Shown here one piece after another: positions 50,539 to 58,714 of a DNA stretch of 64,000 nucleotides (position 1 is the stretch's first letter; every line of letters begins with the position of its first letter). The notes beneath the pieces were generated by a model, which searched no databases, had not been told where the DNA came from, and saw nothing but the letters and a program-made list of their open reading frames with translations. The DNA is taken from the NCBI GenBank assembly GCA_001874305.1, contig MPCU01000008.1, positions 155,274 through 219,273 on the forward strand. The letters are read 5' to 3'. The DNA comes from Bacteriovorax sp. MedPE-SWde. GTDB lineage: Bacteria; Bdellovibrionota; Bacteriovoracia; Bacteriovoracales; Bacteriovoracaceae. A program made the translations under genes and the position numbers.

Positions 50539-51258
50539 CTAATTAGTATAGCTTGAGAGAATGCGGGAATAGCGGCCAGTCTCGACAAGTTCCTTCAAAC
50601 CTTCGTTGAAGTCTTGCCTCACTGTCTCACTCTTAAATAGAACACGATAATGAGAGGGAGAAAATAAGTTATGAATCTTAGCTTCCTTATGGACGTCAAT
50701 TTTCTTACTATTTTTGTAATGATATAGAAATATATTCTTATCAATCACGATAGCGTCTACTCTACCTCTTAATAGCATTGCAACTTGGTTCTCTTGATTA
50801 TTCACTTCACTATACTTACGACATGTATCTGTAGCATATGAATAATCATCACCTAGATATCTCTTGGAGTTTTGAAAAGACAAGATATTCTTCATTTTAA
50901 AATGACTCAAATTATTTATTATGACCTTATTCTTAGCGAGACTCACAACTACATTTTGATATGTAATATATGGGTTTGAAAGAAACATTCCTCTAGTATT
51001 AAAATTCTCACTAATTGTTAACGCCCCATCAATTCCATCTTTTTGAACATGTCTAAGAAGTCTTGCAAGTGGAACATAACGAGGAATTAACTTGTGTCCT
51101 TTGATAGCTAGCGCTTCTTTAACAATTTCGTATTCAATTCCTCGTTGTGAATTCTTAAAAATATACGGGGGTAATTCGTCTCCAATAGCAAGACGTAGGT
51201 CTTTTGCCCATACTGTCGATAGTAATAGGCCATAAGTAAATATAACGATCTTAAACAT
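50539..51258 (-). CDS. Periplasmic solute-binding protein, family 3 (orphan)
   Basis: 239 residues with a signal peptide (MFKIVIFTYGLLLSTVWA). The ligand-binding part opens L-R-L-A-I-G-D-E-L-P-P-Y-I-F and has V-P-L-A-R-L-L-R-H-V and G-R-V-D-A-I-V-I-D-K, as in the family-3 orphans elsewhere in the window. No permease or ATPase is adjacent. A perfect TATAAT (51265-51270) is exactly 6 nt before the ATG and there is no ribosome-binding site, so the message is probably leaderless, as for the paralogue at 4064. Confidence 0.83.
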   Translation of the reverse strand: MFKIVIFTYGLLLSTVWAKDLRLAIGDELPPYIFKNSQRGIEYEIVKEALAIKGHKLIPRYVPLARLLRHVQKDGIDGALTISENFNTRGMFLSNPYITYQNVVVSLAKNKVIINNLSHFKMKNILSFQNSKRYLGDDYSYATDTCRKYSEVNNQENQVAMLLRGRVDAIVIDKNIFLYHYKNSKKIDVHKEAKIHNLFSPSHYRVLFKSETVRQDFNEGLKELVETGRYSRILSSYTN

Positions 51259-51264
51259 TCATTC

Positions 51265-51270
51265 ATTATA
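51265..51270 (-). promoter_or_regulatory. -10 box of a probable leaderless mRNA
   Basis: TATAAT on the minus strand is separated by 6 nt (GAATGA) from the ATG at 51258. No convincing -35 box is seen at 16-18 bp. Confidence 0.5.
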
Positions 51271-51369
51271 GTTTAAATCTCAATTACAAATATTTCAGCG
51301 ATAAGTATCCGAAATTTAAGGTAGAAGATGTAGATTAGAGAACTATTATTGCCAAGAAATCCGGCTTTT

Positions 51370-52194
51370 TCATAAACCTAGTGACTTTATAAGTGCACTT
51401 TCGCCATTATCAGAAAACCTAAAAAAGAGTTCAGGCTCAATAAGCTCCAACTCCATCAGTAGAAGCTTCCCCTCTGATCTGACAACATCAACTCTTGCAT
51501 AGCTCCACTCATATTCTACTTTTGATAAAATATTATCTATATAAGTTAGCTCTTCTTTTGAAGCGATATAACGCTTAACCTTTCCACCATGTTCTTCTTG
51601 AATTCTAAAATCGCCATTACCAGCTGATTTAATTACACTATGAGAGTAACGATCTTTAAAATAGAGAAATGATATTTCCCCTTCTGAGAGAATATCTTTC
51701 ATAAAAGGCTGAATTATAACTTCTCTTCCTAATAGGACCGAGGCATCGACTACTGAGTCCTTTGAATCGAGTAAGAAAGTGTCATAACCACTAGCACCGA
51801 CAAGAGGCTTAAGCACTAAAGGGTACTCGATCTTAGATTTAGCAATACATTCATGACTGTAATTCTTAGAAATATAAGTTGGAACGACTGGTGCTTTGTC
51901 GTTATAGAGTTCCACAAGATAAGACTTATCCATATTCCATTTAATTGTATCAACAGGATTGATCGTTTTAATATTACGCTTATTAAAGTCTTCAAGTAGC
52001 GCTCTAAACTGAGCTTCTTTCTTTGTATAATCCCAAATAGTTCTAAATAGTACTATCGAGTTATCAGGAATAATATCTTCATCCCAAATAGATATTTCAT
52101 AATCTATATCATTCTCTTTACATGCTTCTATAAGTTTTTTGTCATCATAGAATAAGTCAGCGTGCTCTTTACTTGTTAAAATATAAACTTTCAT
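51370..52194 (-). CDS. ATP-grasp superfamily ligase
   Basis: 274 residues. L-V-L-K-P-L-V-G-A-S-G-Y-D-T is the Lys-containing nucleotide loop, V-I-I-Q-P-F-M the hinge strand, and R-V-D-V-V-R-S-E-G-K-L-L-L-M-E-L-E-L-I-E-P the acidic metal-binding strand with Glu-x-Glu. The layout matches the stand-alone RimK/DcsG-like ATP-grasp group, which joins an amine or similar nucleophile to a carboxylate through an acyl phosphate. The substrate is not evident. AGGA lies 6 nt before the ATG. Confidence 0.85.
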   Translation of the reverse strand: MKVYILTSKEHADLFYDDKKLIEACKENDIDYEISIWDEDIIPDNSIVLFRTIWDYTKKEAQFRALLEDFNKRNIKTINPVDTIKWNMDKSYLVELYNDKAPVVPTYISKNYSHECIAKSKIEYPLVLKPLVGASGYDTFLLDSKDSVVDASVLLGREVIIQPFMKDILSEGEISFLYFKDRYSHSVIKSAGNGDFRIQEEHGGKVKRYIASKEELTYIDNILSKVEYEWSYARVDVVRSEGKLLLMELELIEPELFFRFSDNGESALIKSLGL

Positions 52195-52244
52195 TTCTAA
52201 TCCTATTTAAATAATTAATAAAAATTGTATCACAACAACAGTAC

Positions 52245-53156
52245 TTAGCTGTTAACAATGGCCATATCTTTAGCTTTCTCAACATTATCACTCGCGACAT
52301 CCTTTCTATTAGCGAAATAGACCATTCCAACAACAATAAATGAAACAATAAAATCTAACACACTTAATTCTGCACCAATAAGAAAATACGAAAGTATAAG
52401 AGTGAACGTTGGTTGTAATAGTTGTACTTGTACTCCTTTGGCAGTTCCAACTTTAGAGAGACCACTATAAAATGGAAAGAAACCTAAGAACTGGCTCATT
52501 ATTGATAAGTATGCAATGCCTATCACTGAAGTAATTTCTAATTCTGATAGATTAGGCAAATCAAGGAAGAAGTACCCTACAATTGCAAAAGGCAGTACAA
52601 ATATATTTGCTAGAGATACAGCAACTGGTCCCGAAGACTTTCGAGATAATTGTGCTCCATATGAATACCCTACTGATACAATTCCAATTGCAACAAAAAT
52701 TAATGGCAAATGATATGTTATCGAATTAAGAGCAGTAAAGCTATATACTATAACAGTAGAAGATCCAAGGCCTGCAAAGAATAAGAAATTCGATTTTACT
52801 TTTTCTCCAAGAACAAAAATAGCAAACAGTGACGCCCCAAGAGGAATTAGCCCCAAGGCTACAGATCCAAAACTAGCAGGAAGTCCTCCAAGAGAAATAC
52901 TGAGTAATAATGGAAATAGTCCCATACCAAGTGATGCCTTCCAAATCGTTCCACTCTCTTGCCATAGTAATGATACCTTGGACTTCTTTATAATAAATGC
53001 GAGGGATAAGCTTCCACCAATTAAAACCCGAAGTGTACCAATTTGAACTGGTGTGAAGCTTTGCAATGCCATTTTTGTGAAAGGAACTGTTCCTGCAAAT
53101 ATAAGGACTCCTAAAAGTATATAAATAAAGCCTAAAATTTCTTGTTTCTTTTTCAT
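52245..53156 (-). CDS. EamA/DMT-family transporter
   Basis: 303 residues with ten hydrophobic segments in two repeats of five, the EamA arrangement. V-P-F-T-K-M-A-L-Q in TM1-2 and S-Q-F-L-G-F-F-P-F-Y in the second repeat are typical. These carriers move small metabolites or amino acids, usually outward. The divergent MocR-type regulator 67 bp away is probably its controller, which would suggest an amino-acid or vitamin-B6-related substrate. Confidence 0.92.
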   Translation of the reverse strand: MKKKQEILGFIYILLGVLIFAGTVPFTKMALQSFTPVQIGTLRVLIGGSLSLAFIIKKSKVSLLWQESGTIWKASLGMGLFPLLLSISLGGLPASFGSVALGLIPLGASLFAIFVLGEKVKSNFLFFAGLGSSTVIVYSFTALNSITYHLPLIFVAIGIVSVGYSYGAQLSRKSSGPVAVSLANIFVLPFAIVGYFFLDLPNLSELEITSVIGIAYLSIMSQFLGFFPFYSGLSKVGTAKGVQVQLLQPTFTLILSYFLIGAELSVLDFIVSFIVVGMVYFANRKDVASDNVEKAKDMAIVNS

Positions 53157-53223
53157 GCCTTAACAATAGGACAGTATGATGTTATATAACAGATACAAAT
53201 TTTCTAAATCTGGAGCATAACAG

Positions 53224-54636
53224 ATGAAAAACTATAAATATCAAGAGTTATACGATCAATTAGAGAGAGGAATATCTCAAGGTGAATACGAAGTAGGAGA
53301 TAAATTGCCTTCTCTTCGTTTTATGGCGAATAACCATGGGCTTAGTATCCAAACAGTTATGACGACCTATCATAAGCTGGAAGAAAATGGATTAATAAAG
53401 GCCAATGAAAGGTCAGGATACTCTATTCTCGATACCCCTAACAATAAAAGCTACATTGATAATCAAACCTCCTGTAATGGAAAACTGGCAAGACCACTGG
53501 ACGATATTGAGCTTCTCGAAAACTTCTTCGAACACAGTAATAATGAGAAGTTTGTAAATTTAGGTTCCTTGATCCCACATCCGTCATTCTTCAATAAAAC
53601 TCAAGTGAATGGTGAGATTAGAAAACTTTTAAATCAGGATAGTGGATCATTCTTTAATTATGGAGAGCCTCAAGGTAATAAGAAATTTAAAAAATTTCTA
53701 TTAAATAAGTACGCTAAGAATAAAAGTGCTGAACGAGATTGCTTCACAACAAACGGTACATTAAACTCTATTTTCCTAGCATTGTCGGCAGTATGTAAGC
53801 CAGGGGATGTCGTTGCAATTGAGTCCCCGATCTATTTTGGCTTCAAGTTCATGTTAGAATCACTAGGAGTAAAAACTCTCTCAATAAAGTCCTTACCTCA
53901 TACAGGAATGACTGTTGAACAATTAAAACGTGTATACAAGAAAAACAAATTCAAAGCGATTATTCTAATATCTTCCTTTTCTAATCCAACTGGTGCCTTA
54001 GTAAGTAATGATGAAAAAGAAAAAATAGTACGCCTAGCTGAAGACAAGAAGTTTTTCATTATGGAAGATGACGTATACGGAGAGCTTCACTTTAACAAGC
54101 AACGTCCACATCGCTACCTTGATTACGATAAAACGGGAAAAGTATTCTATTGTAATTCAGTAAGTAAAATAATCTCACCTGCTTTAAAAGTTGGATGGTT
54201 AATAATCCCTAAAGAATACACTAGAAAAATCAACATACTCAAGCTTGGACAACTTGGCGCAATTTCTCCGGCCCTAGAAGAAGTTGCCAAGAACCTTCTA
54301 AAGTCAAAGAAAATTCAGCTAAAAATAAGAAGGTCAGCTAAGACATATCAAGAGAATATTTCTAAAGTTCAACACTACTTTAAACAATATGGAGATGGGA
54401 AATTCAAAACATCTAATCCTCAAGGTGGTTTCTGCTTATGGATTGAAGGACCAGCTGAACTAGACTCTTTGGATCTTTATTCAAGATTGCTTGAAGACAA
54501 AATTGTAATCGCCCCAGGTGCATTGTTTTCAACCTCAGGGCAATTTAATAACTTCTTTAGACTGAATTGCGCATTTGAAGATTTTTCGGCCATTAAGAAG
54601 AGTTTTTTTAAAATAATTGAACTAGCTTCATTGTAA
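53224..54636 (+). CDS. MocR-type regulator: GntR helix-turn-helix fused to an aminotransferase domain
   Basis: 470 residues. Residues 1-~75 are a GntR winged helix (Y-E-V-G-D-K-L-P-S-L-R-F-M-A, then T-V-M-T-T-Y-H-K-L-E-E-N-G-L). Residues ~110-470 are a fold-type I aminotransferase domain with S-F-S-N-P-T-G, E-D-D-V-Y-G-E-L and C-N-S-V-S-K-I-I-S-P-A-L-K-V-G-W, the PLP lysine being Lys 315. Such proteins sense PLP or amino acids and control nearby genes. The divergent EamA gene is the natural target. GGAG lies 8 nt before the ATG. Confidence 0.93.
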   Translation: MKNYKYQELYDQLERGISQGEYEVGDKLPSLRFMANNHGLSIQTVMTTYHKLEENGLIKANERSGYSILDTPNNKSYIDNQTSCNGKLARPLDDIELLENFFEHSNNEKFVNLGSLIPHPSFFNKTQVNGEIRKLLNQDSGSFFNYGEPQGNKKFKKFLLNKYAKNKSAERDCFTTNGTLNSIFLALSAVCKPGDVVAIESPIYFGFKFMLESLGVKTLSIKSLPHTGMTVEQLKRVYKKNKFKAIILISSFSNPTGALVSNDEKEKIVRLAEDKKFFIMEDDVYGELHFNKQRPHRYLDYDKTGKVFYCNSVSKIISPALKVGWLIIPKEYTRKINILKLGQLGAISPALEEVAKNLLKSKKIQLKIRRSAKTYQENISKVQHYFKQYGDGKFKTSNPQGGFCLWIEGPAELDSLDLYSRLLEDKIVIAPGALFSTSGQFNNFFRLNCAFEDFSAIKKSFFKIIELASL

Positions 54637-54657
54637 AAGCTAGATTTTTACTAAAGT

Positions 54658-55608
54658 TCAGTTTACTGATAAGACAACTTTCCCAACCCTTCCTCTCTTG
54701 GTCATATATTTATGCGCCTCTACGACTTTTTCGAGAGGAAATACTTTATCTACGATTACTCTTAATTTTCCTTGATCAACTAAATAATTCAGTTTATTCA
54801 GATATTCATTAGAAGGGCTCATGTAGAATAAATTTATCTCCGCATTCTTAGGCCAAAGTTCTTGTAAGTTTTGAGGTGGTGAATAATCCGCTAAAGACAC
54901 TATTCTCCCATAAGGCAAAAGAATCTCTGCGGAATCAGATATTGTACTTCCTCCAATAGAGTCTAGAACCAGATGTACTCCATCTTTAGTAGCTTCTTTA
55001 AGATTCATTATGAAAGAAGGGTCTTCATAATCTAAAGAAACGTTTGCTCCTAGTGATTCTAGCGTATCAAGGTTTTTCCTTTTTCCCGTTGCAATAACTT
55101 TAGCACCAATTGCGTGCGCAACTTGAATAGCAATGTGTCCAACTCCTCCAGCACCAGCATGGATAAGAACGATTTCATCTTCTTTTAATCTTCCTCGAGT
55201 AATAAGTGACTCCCAAGCAGCAGATCCAGCTAAAGATAAGGCTGCAGCTTCATTATAGTCAAGACCATTAGGTATTTTAGCTACAAACTTTGTCTCAACT
55301 ACAGCATAGTCACCATAAGTCCCCACCCCATTAAATATTTGAGGTACAAAATATACCCTATCACCAACGGTGAATTCGCTATCATTGCTTCCCACGGACT
55401 CCACAGTCCCTGCGCCATCAAACCCCAATTTAAAAGGAAGAGGAGTAAAATCTTCATAATGACCTTCTCTAATTTGTATATCTACAGGATTAACAGATGA
55501 TGCTTTAACTTTAATCAATAACTGACCTACTGAAGGCCTAGGCTTTTCATCTTCTACAATTTTGGCTACTTCTGCCGATCCATATTCGTTAATTTGCACT
55601 GAACGCAT
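54658..55608 (-). CDS. NADP-dependent zinc-independent MDR oxidoreductase (quinone oxidoreductase-like)
   Basis: 316 residues. The opening I-N-E-Y-G-S-A-E-V, S-S-V-N-P-V-D-I-Q-I-R-E-G and G-F-D-G-A-G-T-V are typical of quinone-reductase-type MDR proteins. H-A-G-A-G-G-V-G-H-I-A-I-Q is the nucleotide-binding loop. Zinc-binding Cys are lacking. It probably reduces quinones or enones. It follows the DUF1330-like gene by 14 bp, and both are divergent from the TetR gene with shared operators. Confidence 0.93.
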   Translation of the reverse strand: MRSVQINEYGSAEVAKIVEDEKPRPSVGQLLIKVKASSVNPVDIQIREGHYEDFTPLPFKLGFDGAGTVESVGSNDSEFTVGDRVYFVPQIFNGVGTYGDYAVVETKFVAKIPNGLDYNEAAALSLAGSAAWESLITRGRLKEDEIVLIHAGAGGVGHIAIQVAHAIGAKVIATGKRKNLDTLESLGANVSLDYEDPSFIMNLKEATKDGVHLVLDSIGGSTISDSAEILLPYGRIVSLADYSPPQNLQELWPKNAEINLFYMSPSNEYLNKLNYLVDQGKLRVIVDKVFPLEKVVEAHKYMTKRGRVGKVVLSVN

Positions 55609-55622
55609 AAACCTCTCCTTCC

Positions 55623-55925
55623 TTAGTCCCTAGTAAATTCTGCAATTATAGTTGTCGCTTCTACGGAAGGCTCAAAGAACTCATCTTTAACTTTCAAATA
55701 ATCAACATCTGAGAAAAAGCTATTCATCCCATCTTTATCCTTAAAGTAGATGACAAAAACTCTATCTATTGGCGCTTCACTTTCTGATTTTAAAGTTTCC
55801 TTAATCCAAAAATCATAACTAAACCCGCCCCCATATTCTGATAAGATCGGCTTCATAGCGTCTCTATATGCCTGATACTTAATTGAATCTTTAATTTTTA
55901 AGCCTACTAATACTTCATATCTCAT
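55623..55925 (-). CDS. Small dimeric alpha/beta-barrel protein (DUF1330-like)
   Basis: 100 residues, no signal peptide. The beta-alpha-beta layout with Y-E-V-L-V-G-L-K-I at the start, Y-R-D-A-M-K-P-I-L-S-E-Y-G-G in the middle and R-V-F-V-I-Y-F-K-D-K-D-G-M-N-S-F-F fits the DUF1330/NIPSNAP-like ferredoxin-fold proteins. AGGAG precedes the ATG. It is the first gene of the unit controlled from the TetR operators, with the oxidoreductase behind it. The reaction is unknown. Confidence 0.75.
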   Translation of the reverse strand: MRYEVLVGLKIKDSIKYQAYRDAMKPILSEYGGGFSYDFWIKETLKSESEAPIDRVFVIYFKDKDGMNSFFSDVDYLKVKDEFFEPSVEATTIIAEFTRD

Positions 55926-55944
55926 TTTAACTCCTACATTGTTA

Positions 55945-56000
55945 TGTACTACTTAGTACACAATATCACAAAACTTGACCGTTTTGTACTAAATAGTACA
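55945..56000. promoter_or_regulatory. Two identical palindromic operators for the TetR regulator
   Basis: TGTACTA-N2-TAGTACA occurs at 55945-55960 (N2 = CT) and again at 55985-56000 (N2 = AA). The 7-bp arms are perfect in both copies and the centres are 40 bp apart, about four helical turns. They lie between the divergent TetR gene and the DUF1330/oxidoreductase unit, exactly where a self-regulating TetR repressor should bind. Confidence 0.88.
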
Positions 56001-56025
56001 TAATTTAAGTTAGGTGGTAAAAAGT

Positions 56026-56586
56026 ATGGCAAGACCAAGAAATTTTAACAAAGATGATGTTTTAGAAGAGATCCTTAGACTTTTTTGGAGTTATGGGACA
56101 AGTAACCTGTCATTAGACCGAGTCGCGAAGGAGTTAAAACTCAGTAAAACAAGTCTCTATAGTGCTTTTGGAAACAAGGATTCTCTGATACTTCATTGTC
56201 TCGATTTATATGAAAAGAGCTACGAAAAAAAAATGCTTGCTAGTTTTAATGGGAAAAATATTAGTGATTGTATATATAATTTTCTAAAATACTCCAAGGG
56301 TCGATTTGAGGACACAGGTACACCTAAAGGCTGTTTTATGATCAATTGCCTTCTAGAAAAGGATACCTTCAATAAAAAATTAGAAGATAGAATTTCTGAA
56401 ATAAACGAAGATTTTATGAGAGCTATTAAAACATCAATATTAGAAATGGACCCTAAGATAAAAACAAAAAAACTAAATGATTTAACAGATCTCACAATTG
56501 TTACATTATTTGGACTAGCTAATGCTTCTAGAATGAACTTTTCCTTAAGTAGCTCCCATCTGAAACTACTCGACACAATAATTTAG
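56026..56586 (+). CDS. TetR-family transcription repressor
   Basis: Started at the ATG at 56026 (186 residues) with AGGTGG 8 nt upstream; a GTG four codons earlier overlaps that site. The helix-turn-helix reads L-F-W-S-Y-G-T-S-N-L-S-L-D-R-V-A-K-E-L-K-L-S with T-S-L-Y-S-A-F-G-N-K-D-S-L after it, as in the AcuR/YezE-like branch that also has the R-P-R-x-F opening. The C-terminal ligand domain includes G-C-F-M-I-N-C-L. It should repress itself and the divergent pair and be released by an electrophile or quinone-type compound (inference from the target gene). Confidence 0.94.
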   Translation: MARPRNFNKDDVLEEILRLFWSYGTSNLSLDRVAKELKLSKTSLYSAFGNKDSLILHCLDLYEKSYEKKMLASFNGKNISDCIYNFLKYSKGRFEDTGTPKGCFMINCLLEKDTFNKKLEDRISEINEDFMRAIKTSILEMDPKIKTKKLNDLTDLTIVTLFGLANASRMNFSLSSSHLKLLDTII

Positions 56587-56650
56587 TTACAAACACATGG
56601 GTAGCAGCATTAGCCTATGTCGTAGATTAAGAGGTTAAGATAAATTAAGC

Positions 56651-57940
56651 TTATAATTTTTTGGACATCGTCTTTAGTCCTTCCACTATTTTATCTTTTA
56701 TCGATTTATCAAAAAGATCGGAATAATTTATATTATTCCAGACTTCGTTGTTTATAGTTTCTAATAGATTATCAATAATTTCATTGGCACGATCTTCACT
56801 TAAAAAACATTGTTTTGCTGTTTCGAGGAAGTGTCTTCTCCCTATGTCTTTAACTTTGTAATGATTCGATTTACCTATAGATAGGGCCATCTTATATTTC
56901 CCTACAGATATTTGTTTTTTGTCTAAGGCCGGAAAAATTGAAAGTATGTCGTACAGCTGTGTTAATCTGTGTCCCTCTTGAACATACTCTATTGAATAGT
57001 TTTTTGCATGACCATCAATAGCGCCGAGTAGATAGAAGGTAACTAACGATTTAAAAAGTAATTCTAAGTCTTCCTGCCTATTAACACTAGTTTGCAATAT
57101 CGATGCAAAGTCTTTAACGCTTGGGCTACCGTCCGCTTGATATTTTTTACTTGAAAAATATCCAAGTGCTTGGCACATATCTTCTTGGGCCCTTCTATAG
57201 ATAATTCCATCTTTTATTATTCTATCAAATCTTTTAACAACAAGAACAAGCTCGTTATCAAAGTTTTCCAGATCAACGTCAGCAATATTGAGGCCCATTT
57301 CTTTACATAGTTTCATACAAAAGTACTCATTATGCACACTTGTTCTCATATCTAATCCACCTGTTTCAAATTTCATCGGTGGTTTAATAATATGAGTAGT
57401 AGGAGTTAATCCTATTGGACGTTGCCATTTATTTTTCCAAAACAGTAATGCTGTTTTTTCTTGAACACCGGCTAGAGAGATTCGAAAATCTTCAAGCTCC
57501 GAGCCCATACCTAAAGGTTGAGATTTAAGGTTTCTTATAATATTTCCAATATCTTTGTTGGTGAGATCTTGACCTTCTGGTGGTTTGTCCTTAAAAAGTT
57601 TAGTATCTATTTGTTCTGAAAAAACAAGAGCACCTATACAATCATGTCCTATGGCCATTAAAAGATCGAAATGCTCAGAGCTATTAGCATTAACTTTCGC
57701 TGCTATTGATTCTCTTACTTCACTTAAGTCGGGAAGTAGATTCTCAAAGTATGTTCTAGCTTTCTCACCCTTGTAGGGAGTTGTTAGCAATGGAAGACTT
57801 TGGGATATTGCAAAACCGCCATTTACCCACTCTTGGGTGTATGTAAAGCTAGTTGACCCATCAGGGCCCTTTACATATTTACCAATGTGGTAACCTTGCA
57901 AAAAAATATTTAAATTAACCGTTTGTGCTTTTCTCCCCAT
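56651..57940 (-). CDS. hipA: HipA-like serine/threonine kinase toxin
   Basis: 429 residues, the usual HipA size. The N-terminal HipA subdomain (~5-110) has the G-Y-H-I-G-K-Y and L-P-L-L motifs. The P-loop-like S-L-A-G-V-Q-E-K-T-A-L-L contains the serine that is autophosphorylated in E. coli HipA (Ser150). The catalytic loop is A-I-D-G-H-A-K-N-Y-S and the metal site Y-D-I-L-S. HipA of E. coli phosphorylates glutamyl-tRNA synthetase and causes persistence. It is 6 bp after hipB, and the operator array upstream matches the HipB consensus. Confidence 0.94.
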   Translation of the reverse strand: MGRKAQTVNLNIFLQGYHIGKYVKGPDGSTSFTYTQEWVNGGFAISQSLPLLTTPYKGEKARTYFENLLPDLSEVRESIAAKVNANSSEHFDLLMAIGHDCIGALVFSEQIDTKLFKDKPPEGQDLTNKDIGNIIRNLKSQPLGMGSELEDFRISLAGVQEKTALLFWKNKWQRPIGLTPTTHIIKPPMKFETGGLDMRTSVHNEYFCMKLCKEMGLNIADVDLENFDNELVLVVKRFDRIIKDGIIYRRAQEDMCQALGYFSSKKYQADGSPSVKDFASILQTSVNRQEDLELLFKSLVTFYLLGAIDGHAKNYSIEYVQEGHRLTQLYDILSIFPALDKKQISVGKYKMALSIGKSNHYKVKDIGRRHFLETAKQCFLSEDRANEIIDNLLETINNEVWNNINYSDLFDKSIKDKIVEGLKTMSKKL

Positions 57941-57946
57941 TATCCG

Positions 57947-58207
57947 TTACTCCCAAACCAAGCTTATTTTATCATTTGTGCTTTTTTGAGAATCATCTTC
58001 ATTTTTTATCTCTACACTGAGGTTAAGAGTAGACGCGATGACTAGTAGTATATCAAGCCTAGGAGAAGCCGTAAGGTTCTCAATCATGGCAATCTTCTTT
58101 TGGGTTACTCCCACAAGCTTTCCAAGCTGTGCTTGAGTTAGCTCTTTATTTATTCTTGCTTGTTTAAGCATTGAAATAAACTGCTTTGTAGATCTAACAT
58201 GTGCCAT
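57947..58207 (-). CDS. hipB: HipB-like antitoxin and repressor
   Basis: 86 residues with an Xre-type helix-turn-helix: E-L-T-Q-A-Q-L-G-K-L-V-G-V-T-Q-K-K-I-A-M-I-E. The tail (D-D-S-Q-K-S-T-N-D-K) is flexible, as in HipB, where it is the degradation signal. GGAG lies 7 nt before the ATG. It neutralises the adjacent HipA and binds the four upstream operators to repress the module. Confidence 0.93.
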   Translation of the reverse strand: MAHVRSTKQFISMLKQARINKELTQAQLGKLVGVTQKKIAMIENLTASPRLDILLVIASTLNLSVEIKNEDDSQKSTNDKISLVWE

Positions 58208-58224
58208 TTTGTCTCTCCATTAGT

Positions 58225-58323
58225 TATCCCACTTTAGGGATAAACCTACTTTATCCTCCTTTTGGAATAAATGCAAGAAATGCCAATTTGGGGATAAACA
58301 CAACTTATCCCATTTTCGGGATA
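58225..58323. promoter_or_regulatory. Four HipB operators (TATCC-N8-GGATA) at exact 27-bp spacing
   Basis: Sites start at 58225 (TATCC-N8-GGATA, perfect), 58252 (TATCC-N8-GAATA, one mismatch), 58279 (AATGC-N8-GGATA, left half decayed) and 58306 (perfect). The step is 27 bp each time. TATCC-N8-GGATA is the E. coli HipB operator consensus. The first site is 18 bp from the hipB start codon. Confidence 0.9.
58248..58276 (-). promoter_or_regulatory. Predicted hipBA promoter inside the operator array
   Basis: On the minus strand TTGCAT (58271-58276), a 17-bp spacer and TAAAGT (58248-58253) form a plausible sigma-70 promoter. The -10 box overlaps operator 2 and the -35 box lies between operators 2 and 3, so HipB binding would block it. 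Confidence 0.5.
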
Positions 58324-58689
58324 AACAAAAAAAAGGACTCCCTTCTATGTTGCCTATCCCTTTAATTTTACAAGTCTTTAGGATGTTGTCGACGAGTGGA
58401 AAAAAAGAAAAAGGATAGGACGAATTAATTATTAAAAACTATATGTTGAAATTGTAAATGCCTTTGAGGTTTTTATCTTAGAAGGAAGAGATTACTTTTA
58501 GATGATGGCTTCGTTTATTAAAAAGTAGATTAAGAAACTAGATGGTCTCCGCCCATGCTCAAGTGTCACTGTGGTGACATTGATCACAACGGAAAATGGT
58601 GGATTTTACCCTTAATAAATAAAAGCACTAGTTTAAGTTAGGTACGTCAACAACATAGCGGACGTGAGTCACATCCAGTCACATTAGAG
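58324..58689. other. Intergenic stretch between the hip operators and the integrase
   Basis: I see no gene here. It holds a short inverted repeat, TGTCAC-TGTG-GTGACA (58564-58579), followed by TTGATCACAA, and two nearby AGTCACAT copies. Such structure next to an integrase gene could be part of a recombination site, but no matching core repeat was found elsewhere in the window. Confidence 0.4.
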
Positions 58690-58714
58690 AAGAAAAGAAG
58701 GGGCCTTGGCCCCT
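58690..58714 (-). terminator. Terminator overlapping the integrase stop codon
   Basis: AGGGGCC-TT-GGCCCCT (58699-58714) is a perfect hairpin. On the minus strand it includes the first bases of the integrase stop codon and is followed by TCTTTTCTT. Confidence 0.8.

Noticed and set aside
58225..58323. Regular 27-bp spacing that looks like a small CRISPR or tandem repeat array
   Set aside because: The repeated unit is the short palindrome TATCC-N8-GGATA, not a 25-37 bp direct repeat, there are no cas genes, and it sits at a hipBA promoter.
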